A stretch of 64,000 nt of DNA from Hydrogenophaga crassostreae (GTDB taxonomy: Bacteria > Pseudomonadota > Gammaproteobacteria > Burkholderiales > Burkholderiaceae_C): contig NZ_CP017476.1 of NCBI RefSeq assembly GCF_001761385.1, positions 3,957,501-4,021,500 of the forward strand, written 5' to 3'. Position 1 is the first letter of the stretch; every line of letters begins with the position of its first letter. A program made the translations under genes and the position numbers. This document shows positions 1 through 6,718 of this stretch, one piece after another. The notes under the pieces are model-generated. The model saw nothing but the letters and a program-made list of their open reading frames with translations, was not told the origin of the DNA and did not search any database.

Positions 1-245
1 AGGCTGGAGGTGGCACCCACAGGCACGACGGCGCCGTTCTCGGCGATGTCGGGCGACACCACGGCGACCTTGTCGCTGGAGACGGGTGTGCCACCCAGGG
101 CCTTCAGTGCGTCTTCCAGGGTCTTGACCTGGAAAGCGGCACGGTCAATGGCAGCCATAGCCTGGCTTTGCGTAACGATACCCAGAGACACCAGCGTGGC
201 GAACGCGCCGGTGGTCTTGATGGCGGTGCGGCGTGAATTGTTCAT
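1..245 (-). CDS. soxY: SoxY, thiosulfate-oxidation carrier subunit (N-terminal part, cut by window edge)
   Basis: SoxY is the periplasmic carrier that holds sulfur intermediates on a C-terminal Cys while SoxAX, SoxB and SoxCD act on them. Only the first ~81 residues are in the window. The protein opens MNNSRRTAIKTTGAFATLVS, a twin-arginine signal peptide, which fits export of folded SoxYZ. The following segment (AFQVKTLEDALKALGG, then SPDIAENGAVVPV) matches the start of the SoxY fold. The diagnostic C-terminal GGCGG motif lies outside the window. It is the last visible gene of the leftward soxR-soxC-soxD-cytochrome-soxY run; soxZ, A, X and B would be expected beyond the edge. A good Shine-Dalgarno (AGGAG) lies just upstream of the ATG. 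Confidence 0.85.
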   Translation of the reverse strand, partial: MNNSRRTAIKTTGAFATLVSLGIVTQSQAMAAIDRAAFQVKTLEDALKALGGTPVSSDKVAVVSPDIAENGAVVPVGATSS

Positions 246-284
246 GTCGAACTCCTAGTGAGAGAAAAAAACAGGGGTTGAAGT

Positions 285-623
285 TTACTTATCGGGGGCG
301 CCAGCAAGCACCCAGGCGGCCAAGAGCTTGAGCTCTTCGTCTTTGAGCGCTGGCTGAGGCGGCATTGGAACCGTACCGTAAATGCCGGAACCACCCGATT
401 TGATACGGGCAGCCACTTTTTCCAGCGCGTCGGCCTGCCCTTTGTGTTTGGCAGCCACATCCTGATAGGAAGGGCCTACGATTTTCTTGTCGGCCGCATG
501 ACACGCCAGGCACGCGCTCTTGGACGCCAGCGCTTTGGCCGCAGCGGCGTCCAGAGCGAAGGCACCTGCGGTGGCCAGAAGGGCCGAAACAGCCAACACG
601 AATTTTTTCAGATGCATGCTCAT
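285..623 (-). CDS. Small class I c-type cytochrome between soxD and soxY
   Basis: A 112-residue periplasmic monohaem cytochrome c: signal peptide of about 23 residues, haem motif CLACH at 38-42, and a methionine-ligand segment in the PMPPQ stretch near residue 87. Its fold is that of the short c551/c552-like carriers. The mature domain is strikingly like the C-terminal haem domain of the adjacent SoxD, sharing KIVGP, KHK, IKSGGSG, PMPPQ and a closing AGAP. It therefore looks like a duplicated SoxD domain and may take electrons from SoxCD to the respiratory chain; that role is inferred. The start at 623 is preferred over an ATG six bases inside because AAGGAGT lies 10 bases upstream. Confidence 0.85.
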   Translation of the reverse strand: MSMHLKKFVLAVSALLATAGAFALDAAAAKALASKSACLACHAADKKIVGPSYQDVAAKHKGQADALEKVAARIKSGGSGIYGTVPMPPQPALKDEELKLLAAWVLAGAPDK

Positions 624-741
624 AGCTTAGAGACTCCTTGGGTAAAAGCGTATGGGGTTAACGATTAAATGCGGATATCGATAAATAAGCGTAAAGCGAA
701 GTTTGATCACTTTCGAAGCCGCTGAAGCAACCTCTCTCAGG

Positions 742-1842
742 TCAAGGTGCGCCCGATGCGATCCATTTGGCAATGGCCCTGGCATCTTCTTCTTTCAACT
801 GCGCCTGAGGTGGCATGGGTGTCGGTCCATAAACGCCTGACCCCCCTGATTTGATCTTGTCCACCAGGTAGGCCTCGATGTCGGCCTTGTCTTTGTGTTT
901 GATTGCGATTTCATTGAAGCCCGGGCCAACGATCTTGTTTTTCATGCCATGGCAGGCGGTACAGGCATTGGCTTCGAGCAAGCCTTTCACAGCGGCCCCC
1001 TCTCCGGCCGGCGCTGCCGCAACCAGCACGGCCTTGGGCGGTGGCACCGAGCCCACAACCCCCTTGGGCGGGGGCACTGTGGTGTCGGCGCCGCGAACGG
1101 GACCGATCAGGCGGTTCTGTTCGGCGATGTTGCCGTGTGCATCTCGGGCAAACGCCGGCAATGAAGAATGAACCGTCGGGTCAACTTCGCAGTTCTTCAT
1201 GCACGCCACGTTCTTCACGTCGCCTTTGCCATTGGCCTTCCACAGCGGCTCATAAAACACCATGCCGTTGCGGTTGGGCATGAGCTTTTGCACATCGGCG
1301 ATGTTTTTGTCGCTGAGGGTGAAGTCGCCAGGCACGATGGATGCGAGGTTCAGCAGGTAAGCGGTGACGCTGTAGACCTCGTCGGTGGACAGGGTCTTGG
1401 GCGCGTTCCAGGGCATGGCGCGGTTGATGTAGTCCCAGATGGTGGACAACGTTGCCACCTTCATGATCGTGGTTTTCTGGGGCACGATGCTCTTGCCTTC
1501 CACCAGGCCCGCGACTCGCCCTGTCTTGATGTCTTCCTTGGTCGTGCCGCCAATGATGGGCGTGAACGTTTCGTTCGACTCACCAAAGCTGCCATGACAG
1601 GAGGCACATTTGTCTTCCCAAATGTCGGCACCGGCGTTCACCGAGCCGGAGCCTGCGGGCAGGCCCTTGAAGTCTGGGCGAACGTCGATATCCCAGGCCT
1701 TGACTTCGGCCCTGGTGGCATCGCGGCCCACGTTGTGCCATGCGGGTTCAGCGGCATGGACCCAGGTGGCACCCATCAGTGCCGAGGCCAGCGCAACAGA
1801 GCGCAGAGTGACTTTTGTGGTTTGTTGGAATAGCGTTTTCAT
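742..1842 (-). CDS. soxD: SoxD, dihaem cytochrome c subunit of sulfane dehydrogenase SoxCD
   Basis: SoxD accepts electrons from the molybdenum subunit SoxC during oxidation of SoxY-bound sulfane sulfur in the periplasm. The 366-residue protein has a Sec signal peptide (about 1-30) and two haem motifs, CASCH at 79-83 and CTACH at 294-298, as expected for the family. A proline/valine-rich linker (about 245-275) joins the two haem domains. Its ATG overlaps the soxC stop by one base (TGATG), so the two are translationally coupled. Presence of SoxCD implies complete oxidation of thiosulfate to sulfate rather than sulfur globule formation. Confidence 0.93.
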   Translation of the reverse strand: MKTLFQQTTKVTLRSVALASALMGATWVHAAEPAWHNVGRDATRAEVKAWDIDVRPDFKGLPAGSGSVNAGADIWEDKCASCHGSFGESNETFTPIIGGTTKEDIKTGRVAGLVEGKSIVPQKTTIMKVATLSTIWDYINRAMPWNAPKTLSTDEVYSVTAYLLNLASIVPGDFTLSDKNIADVQKLMPNRNGMVFYEPLWKANGKGDVKNVACMKNCEVDPTVHSSLPAFARDAHGNIAEQNRLIGPVRGADTTVPPPKGVVGSVPPPKAVLVAAAPAGEGAAVKGLLEANACTACHGMKNKIVGPGFNEIAIKHKDKADIEAYLVDKIKSGGSGVYGPTPMPPQAQLKEEDARAIAKWIASGAP

Positions 1843-3176
1843 CAGTACACCTGCACATTCGAGACTTCACCGTTTTCAGACACCAGCCAGCTTTGAATGG
1901 CGTTCTGGTGGTACACGGAGCGCGTGCCACGAACGGCGCGCAGCTGGTTGATCTTGGGCTGCACATAGCCCGTGCTGTCGATGGCACGGCTTTGCAGGAT
2001 GGCGGGTTTGCCATCCCAGACCCAGTCGATGTTGAAGCGCGTGAACGCCTTGGTGAGCGTCGGTCCTTCAAGACGTGCGGTGCGCCAGTTGCGGCCACCG
2101 TCCACGCTGACATCAACGCGCTTGATCGAACCCCGACCAGACCAGGCCAGACCACTCACGTTGTAATAGCCCTTGTCGAGCAAGGTCTGGCCGCCTGATG
2201 GCGTGGTGACCACGCTCTTGCACTCCTGGATACCGGTGTATTGGCGGTGGGATCCGTCGGGCATCTGGTCGATGTAGTGCACGGCCTCATCTTTGGTGGC
2301 GTATTTCTGATCGCCCACTTCGATGCGGCGCAGGTACTTGACCCAGCTCACGCCCTGAATGCCGGGCACCACCAGGCGCAACGGGTAGCCATTCTCGGGG
2401 CGCAGCATTTCGCCGTTCATGGCCCAGGCCACAATGCAATCGTCCATGGCGCGTTCGATGTCGATCGTGCGGGTCATGGAAGAACCATCAGCGCCTTCGG
2501 CCAATACAAATTTCGCCGCCTTTTTGTCGTAGCCGCACATGTCCAGCAGGGTCGACAACAGCACGCCGGTGAACTCCGAGCAGCTTGTCATGCCATGGGT
2601 GTATTGCACCGTGGGCACGGCCACGTTGCCCCACTCGGTGGCGCCGTTGGCGCCGCACTCGATAAAGTGGATGCGCGACACGCTGGGCAGCCGCATCAGA
2701 TCGTCCATGGTGAACACGCGTTCGCGCTTGACCAGACCGTTGATCATCAAACGGTGTTTGGACGGGTCGATGTCCCACCAGCCCTGGTGGTGGCGCTCAA
2801 AATGCAGGCCACTGGGCGTGATGATGCCGAACAGGCCTTGCAAAGGGGTGAAGCTCACCGACGCCTGGTTGACGCGGGTCAGACCCGGGCTCTGGCGGCG
2901 CTGCAGATTGGCCTCCCATTTGCTGGGTTTGCCATAACCATCGGTCGCCACCGACTGGCCCAGGCCAGTGGAGTGCGCGGGCAGTTTCAAGATCACGTCC
3001 TCGCCCTCGGTGGCCGCAAAGGCCTTGGCCGATGCGGCCACACCAGCGCCCATGGCCAAAGCATTGCCCATGAATCGGCGGCGCGCCTTGCGGGCGGTTT
3101 CCAGCTTCTCAGGACTCAAAAAATTTTCGGGCGCGGGCAACACGCGTCCGATGACTTCGCTCAGGTCTTTAGACAC
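1842..3176 (-). CDS. soxC: SoxC, molybdopterin subunit of sulfane dehydrogenase
   Basis: SoxC is the sulfite-oxidase-family molybdenum subunit of SoxCD. The protein (444 residues from the chosen start) carries a twin-arginine signal in its first 60 residues (KARRRFMGNALAMG) and a Mo-coordinating Cys in HFIECGANG. The C-terminal part is the sulfite-oxidase dimerisation domain. A longer reading frame begins at 3233, but the GTG at 3176 is preferred: it has GGAAGGAAG just upstream and overlaps the stop of soxR by eight bases, the usual tight coupling. The next gene, soxD, overlaps its stop by one base. Confidence 0.92.
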   Translation of the reverse strand: MSKDLSEVIGRVLPAPENFLSPEKLETARKARRRFMGNALAMGAGVAASAKAFAATEGEDVILKLPAHSTGLGQSVATDGYGKPSKWEANLQRRQSPGLTRVNQASVSFTPLQGLFGIITPSGLHFERHHQGWWDIDPSKHRLMINGLVKRERVFTMDDLMRLPSVSRIHFIECGANGATEWGNVAVPTVQYTHGMTSCSEFTGVLLSTLLDMCGYDKKAAKFVLAEGADGSSMTRTIDIERAMDDCIVAWAMNGEMLRPENGYPLRLVVPGIQGVSWVKYLRRIEVGDQKYATKDEAVHYIDQMPDGSHRQYTGIQECKSVVTTPSGGQTLLDKGYYNVSGLAWSGRGSIKRVDVSVDGGRNWRTARLEGPTLTKAFTRFNIDWVWDGKPAILQSRAIDSTGYVQPKINQLRAVRGTRSVYHQNAIQSWLVSENGEVSNVQVY

Positions 3177-3585
3177 TTGCTTCTTCCTTCCGGTTGGCAG
3201 GGGGTTGGGATTTGATGGACGGTTCGCCACCAACGCGGGGCTGCATTTCGGCAGCGAAATGGCTCAGGCTTTCTCGGGCGGTCGAGGCACTCTCAGTGCG
3301 GCTGATCAGCTGGATCGACACGGTGCGGCACAACTCGACATACATCGGGTCGGCCACTTTGTAAAAGATCTGCGTGCCTTCACGACGGCGCGACAACATA
3401 CCGGCCTGGTACATCAGGCCCAGATGACGCGAGGCATTGGCCTGCGCCAGACCGGTGGCTTGAATGATCTCGTTCACACACTTTTCTTCCTGGCATAGGG
3501 CATGCAGGATGCGCAGGCGCGTCGGTTCGCCGAGCACGCCGAAATAGCGCGCAACCGATTCAAAAACCTCGTGCATGTCGTCCAC
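3169..3585 (-). CDS. soxR: SoxR-type ArsR-family sulfur-responsive repressor
   Basis: A winged-helix ArsR/SmtB repressor of the kind that controls sox and sulfide genes (SoxR, SqrR, BigR), where persulfide or polysulfide links two cysteines and releases DNA. The recognition helix lies in GLAQANASRHLGLM and the wing in SRRREGTQIFYKV. Candidate sensing cysteines are at positions 44 and 99, with an extra one at 49 (numbered from the upstream TTG at 3624). The open frame reaches a TTG at 3624, but that codon sits in a palindromic operator and lacks a ribosome site. The GTG at 3585 has GGGAG seven bases upstream and is chosen; an ATG at 3576 is the alternative. It leads the soxR-C-D operon. Confidence 0.85.
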   Translation of the reverse strand: MDDMHEVFESVARYFGVLGEPTRLRILHALCQEEKCVNEIIQATGLAQANASRHLGLMYQAGMLSRRREGTQIFYKVADPMYVELCRTVSIQLISRTESASTARESLSHFAAEMQPRVGGEPSIKSQPPANRKEEASV

Positions 3586-3616
3586 CAGATGTCTCCCGAG
3601 TGCTGTTTGCGTTGCT

Positions 3617-3636
3617 TCAATCAACTATATGATTGA
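3617..3636. promoter_or_regulatory. Palindromic operator, probably for SoxR
   Basis: A perfect inverted repeat, TCAATCA - 6 bases - TGATTGA, lies just upstream of soxR in the divergent region between soxR and the sulfide dehydrogenase genes. AT-rich palindromes of this size are typical ArsR-family sites. Assignment to SoxR is by position only. The rest of 3637-3954 shows no gene; it should hold the fcc promoter, but I could not pick out convincing -35/-10 boxes. Confidence 0.6.
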
Positions 3637-3954
3637 TTGCCTATATAAAGATTAGTGTAAACCCGGAGTCCGACGCTTTTCTGACAACACCGGCCCCGGA
3701 CAGCGCCCATTCGCCCCCTGACTTTCTCCTGCATCCGGCATCCAACTCGCTGAAGCGCTCCCAGGATTGGCCGTTGATTTTTCGAGGGTTTTCACCGTTC
3801 GAATGGCCTCACCCACGGTGCTAGGATGAAGATCTGAATATGCGTGCAGACTGATTTAAGCCATCTGGACGCCCCTGCTTCAGTACGCTGAACAGGCACG
3901 GCAAAAGACCGTTCCGGGTTCTCTTCACGGCAATCGAATTTGGAGACAAGCACC

Positions 3955-4254
3955 ATGAAATGCAAACAGTGGCTGGTTGCGAGCACTTTGTGCCTTACCG
4001 CTTGGGGGGCACAAGCCGAAGTGAATCAGATCCGGGTGTGGGCGGCAGCTTGTGCCAACTGCCACGGCACCATGGGCAAGGCAGAGACCGGCAATGAATC
4101 CCTTGCAGGGAAAGACAAAGACGAGTTGCTGCAAAAGCTGATGGACTTCAAAACCGGGCGCAAACCCGCCACCTTGATGCACCAGATCTCCAAGGGATAT
4201 TCCGACGAGCAGTTGGCCCAGCTGGCCGGCTACTTCGCATCTTTGAAGAAATAA
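3955..4254 (+). CDS. fccA: Monohaem cytochrome subunit of flavocytochrome c sulfide dehydrogenase
   Basis: A 99-residue exported cytochrome c: signal peptide of about 21 residues, haem motif CANCH at 33-37, and a C-terminal helix GYSDEQLAQLAGYFASL typical of c4/FccA domains. It is 13 bases upstream of the flavin subunit, the normal arrangement for FCSD. The small single-haem form (about 10 kDa) resembles the cytochrome subunit of Chlorobium or the SoxE-type partner rather than the dihaem Allochromatium subunit. ATG 3955 is chosen over an upstream TTG because GGAGA lies just before it. It accepts electrons from the flavoprotein during periplasmic sulfide oxidation. Confidence 0.85.
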   Translation: MKCKQWLVASTLCLTAWGAQAEVNQIRVWAAACANCHGTMGKAETGNESLAGKDKDELLQKLMDFKTGRKPATLMHQISKGYSDEQLAQLAGYFASLKK

Positions 4255-4267
4255 GGAGGACCACACC

Positions 4268-5551
4268 ATGAAACGTCGTCAATTTGTACAAAGCGTGGGT
4301 GCTGGCTCGGCGGTTGCCGGTTTGGGTCTCGCCTCGGGTTGCGCGTCGACTGCCGGCGGCAGTGGCGCCAAAGTGGTGGTGATCGGTGGCGGCTATGCGG
4401 GTGCCACGGCCGCCAAATACATACGCCTGTTCTCGGAGCAGTCGATCCAGGTCACGCTGGTCGAGCCCAACGCGCAGTTCATCTCCTGCCCGATCTCCAA
4501 CCTGGTGCTGGGTGGCCACAAGACCATGGCTGATATCACTACGCCCTACGACAACCTGGAAAAGCGCCACGGGGTGAAGCTCGTGCGCGACATGGTGACC
4601 CGCATCGACACCGAGAAGCGCACGGTGAAGCTTGCCAGTGGCGGCGAGCTGGCCTATGACCGATTGATCGTTTCCCCGGGCGTGGATTTCATGTATGAAA
4701 CCTTGCCGGGCATGGCCAAGCCCGGTGCCAAAGAGGCCGTCTTGCACTCCTGGAAAGCAGGTCCGCAAACCGTGGCCCTGCGCAAGCAACTCGAAGCCAT
4801 GCCCGACGGCGGTGTGTACGCGCTGTCGATTCCACTGGCGCCGTTCCGCTGCCCGCCCGGCCCCTACGAGCGCGCCTGCATGATCGCGAGCTATTTCAAG
4901 ACCGCCAAGCCCAAAAGCAAGGTCGTGATCTTCGATGCCAACGACGATATCCAGTCGAAAAAGGGCCTGTTCATGAAGGCCTGGAAAGAGCACTACGACG
5001 GCATGATCGAGTACCGCCCCAAGCACCGCGTAGCCGACGTTGACGCCGCCACCAGAACCATGAAGTTTGAGTTCAATGACGACTTCAAGGCCGATGTGCT
5101 CAACGTGATCCCGACCATGCGCGCCGGCGACATCGCACTCAAATCGGGCCTGGCCACAGCCAACGACCGCTGGTGTGAGGTGGACTTCCTCAGTTTTGAG
5201 TCCAAGGCGGCGAAAAACGTGCACGTACTGGGTGATGCGATCCAGGGTGCGCCTGCCATGCCGAAATCAGGGCACATGGCGAACCAGCACGGCAAGGTCT
5301 GTGCAGCCGCGGTGGTCTCCTTGCTGCAGGGCAAGGAAGTGCCCGGCATGCCGATCTACGCCAACACCTGCTACAGCTTTGTCGCCGCCGATGAAGCGGT
5401 TCATGTGGCCAGCGTGCACCGCTACGACGCTGAAAAGAAAACCATGCTCACCGTCGCAGGCTCTGGTGGCATATCAACCGCGGCCAGCGAACTCGAAAGC
5501 CGCTATGCGCTGGCCTGGGCCCGCAACATCTGGGCCGATACGCTGGCTTGA
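4268..5551 (+). CDS. fccB: Flavoprotein subunit of flavocytochrome c sulfide dehydrogenase (FccB/SoxF)
   Basis: Oxidises sulfide to sulfur or polysulfide in the periplasm and passes electrons to the cytochrome subunit. The 427-residue protein starts with a Tat signal (MKRRQFVQSVGAGSAVAG) and then the FAD-binding dinucleotide fold (VVVIGGGYAG, about 36-45). Cys74 in FISCPIS matches the covalent flavin cysteine of the family. Cys195 (FRCPPGPY) and Cys368 (NTCYS) match the redox disulfide. A late FAD-binding segment, HVLGDAIQGAPAMPKSG, is intact. AGGAGG precedes the ATG. A hairpin repeat follows directly after the stop. Confidence 0.93.
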   Translation: MKRRQFVQSVGAGSAVAGLGLASGCASTAGGSGAKVVVIGGGYAGATAAKYIRLFSEQSIQVTLVEPNAQFISCPISNLVLGGHKTMADITTPYDNLEKRHGVKLVRDMVTRIDTEKRTVKLASGGELAYDRLIVSPGVDFMYETLPGMAKPGAKEAVLHSWKAGPQTVALRKQLEAMPDGGVYALSIPLAPFRCPPGPYERACMIASYFKTAKPKSKVVIFDANDDIQSKKGLFMKAWKEHYDGMIEYRPKHRVADVDAATRTMKFEFNDDFKADVLNVIPTMRAGDIALKSGLATANDRWCEVDFLSFESKAAKNVHVLGDAIQGAPAMPKSGHMANQHGKVCAAAVVSLLQGKEVPGMPIYANTCYSFVAADEAVHVASVHRYDAEKKTMLTVAGSGGISTAASELESRYALAWARNIWADTLA

Positions 5552-5557
5552 CAGGGA

Positions 5558-5640
5558 CCACCCCTGCGCCGCCTTCGGCGTCACCTCTCAAGGGGGCGCA
5601 GCCAGCGGCCCGGCATAGCCGGTTCCGCTGCCGCCGCTGG
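5558..5640 (+). repeat. Stop-codon-adjacent GC-rich hairpin repeat, copy 1
   Basis: Starts seven bases after the fccB stop. It shares the block order CCCCTGCGCCG, a CAAGGGGG box, then GCCCGGCATAGCCGGTTCCGC with four other copies in this window (10149, 14338, 18487, 19484). All copies lie at the 3' end of a gene and point the same way relative to it. It may act as a terminator or 3'-end stabiliser. Confidence 0.75.
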
Positions 5641-5701
5641 ATTGGGTCAGTGCACGCCGAACAGATGTTTGCTCTGCGCAACGAATCGATAGAAAACGAC
5701 C

Positions 5702-6313
5702 ATGACATCTTTGATCACCAAGCGAGCCGTCGCCGCAGGCATTCTTTTACTCATTGGCCATGCGTCGGTCTGGGCACAGGCTGACGAGGCGAGAGCCAGG
5801 AAGATCGCGGGTGGCTCCTGCTTCCTTTGCCATGGTGCGCAGGGCGAGTCCACCAGCGATATCTTTCCGCGCCTGGCCGGCCAGCATGCCGCCTACATCG
5901 CCAAACAACTGGAAGCGTTCAAAAGCGGGCAACGCAAAAGCAACACCATGGCCGACATGGTGGCCAAGCTGACGCCCGATGAAATGCTGGCCTTGGGGCG
6001 GTACTACGAGAAGATGCCCACCCACCCGTCAACGTCCAAGGAACCCCAGTTGGCGGCCATGGGTCAGTACATCTACCAGAATGGCAACAAGTTCAGCGGA
6101 GTGCCTGCCTGCGCCAGTTGCCATGGGCCAGACGCCCAAGGCACCTCCACCCTGCCCCGGCTCGCATCCCAGATACCGGGCTATATTCACACCCAGCTCA
6201 AGAGCTTCAACAAACGCGAGCGCACCAACGACAACGCCGTGATGCACGCGGTAGTGGAGAAGATGACGGAGCTGGAGATGGTGGCCGTGGCCGAATACGT
6301 CAGCGGCAAATAG
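5702..6313 (+). CDS. Dihaem cytochrome c4 family protein
   Basis: A 203-residue exported cytochrome with a signal peptide (cleavage after VWAQA, near 27) and two haem sites, CFLCH (40-44) and CASCH (137-141). The two domains are each about 85 residues, the cytochrome c4 plan. Methionine ligands are likely in NTMADM and the second-domain counterpart NAVMHAV. Its place directly after the sulfide dehydrogenase genes suggests it carries electrons from FccAB, and possibly SoxCD, towards a terminal oxidase; this is inferred from context. Confidence 0.85.
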   Translation: MTSLITKRAVAAGILLLIGHASVWAQADEARARKIAGGSCFLCHGAQGESTSDIFPRLAGQHAAYIAKQLEAFKSGQRKSNTMADMVAKLTPDEMLALGRYYEKMPTHPSTSKEPQLAAMGQYIYQNGNKFSGVPACASCHGPDAQGTSTLPRLASQIPGYIHTQLKSFNKRERTNDNAVMHAVVEKMTELEMVAVAEYVSGK

Positions 6314-6373
6314 GCATCGCTGGTCGCGCACTGCAGCATGCTTGAACGCGATCGCATCAAGGCCCCGCAACCG

Positions 6374-6685
6374 TCAGTCGTCATCCCCGAGTTCCGCGCT
6401 CCAGCCGTTCGCCCTGGCCCGCTGAATGGCTTCATCGTGGATGCGTGCATGGCGTTCGGCCAGCTCTGGTGGCAAGCGGCTCGGGAGCTGGCCAAAGTCA
6501 TCCCAGGCCTTGTGCACCCGCTCGAACAGGTTTTGCATGTCGCCTGCCGTCTTGCCCGCAAAACCGTCCCCCTCCGGCAGGATGCCAAACACCCAGGCAT
6601 CTCGAATGGAGCGCCCGGTCATGGTCATGCCGTGGTTCTCTTCCTGGTCAATACCAGCGTAGGTTTGTGGTCGGGTCTGGATCAT
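6374..6685 (-). CDS. Small conserved-looking protein downstream of cbbO, function unknown
   Basis: A 103-residue soluble protein starting 33 bases after the cbbO stop, so probably the last gene of the cbbLSQO operon. It has no signal peptide, membrane segment or motif that I recognise. The C-terminal half (MQNLFERVHKAWDDFGQLPSRLPPELAERHARIHDEAI) looks helical and charged and ends in acidic residues. Start choice is uncertain: ATG 6685 has no clear ribosome site, and an internal ATG about 19 codons in follows GGAAGAG. The linkage suggests a role with the CbbQO activase, unproven. Confidence 0.6.
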   Translation of the reverse strand: MIQTRPQTYAGIDQEENHGMTMTGRSIRDAWVFGILPEGDGFAGKTAGDMQNLFERVHKAWDDFGQLPSRLPPELAERHARIHDEAIQRARANGWSAELGDDD

Positions 6686-6718
6686 GGTGGCGGGCTCGTT
6701 AAACGAATTGATTGAGGT

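Noticed and set aside
2241..3215. 324-codon open frame opposite soxC
   Set aside because: Antisense shadow of a confidently identified gene; no signal, motif or ribosome site.
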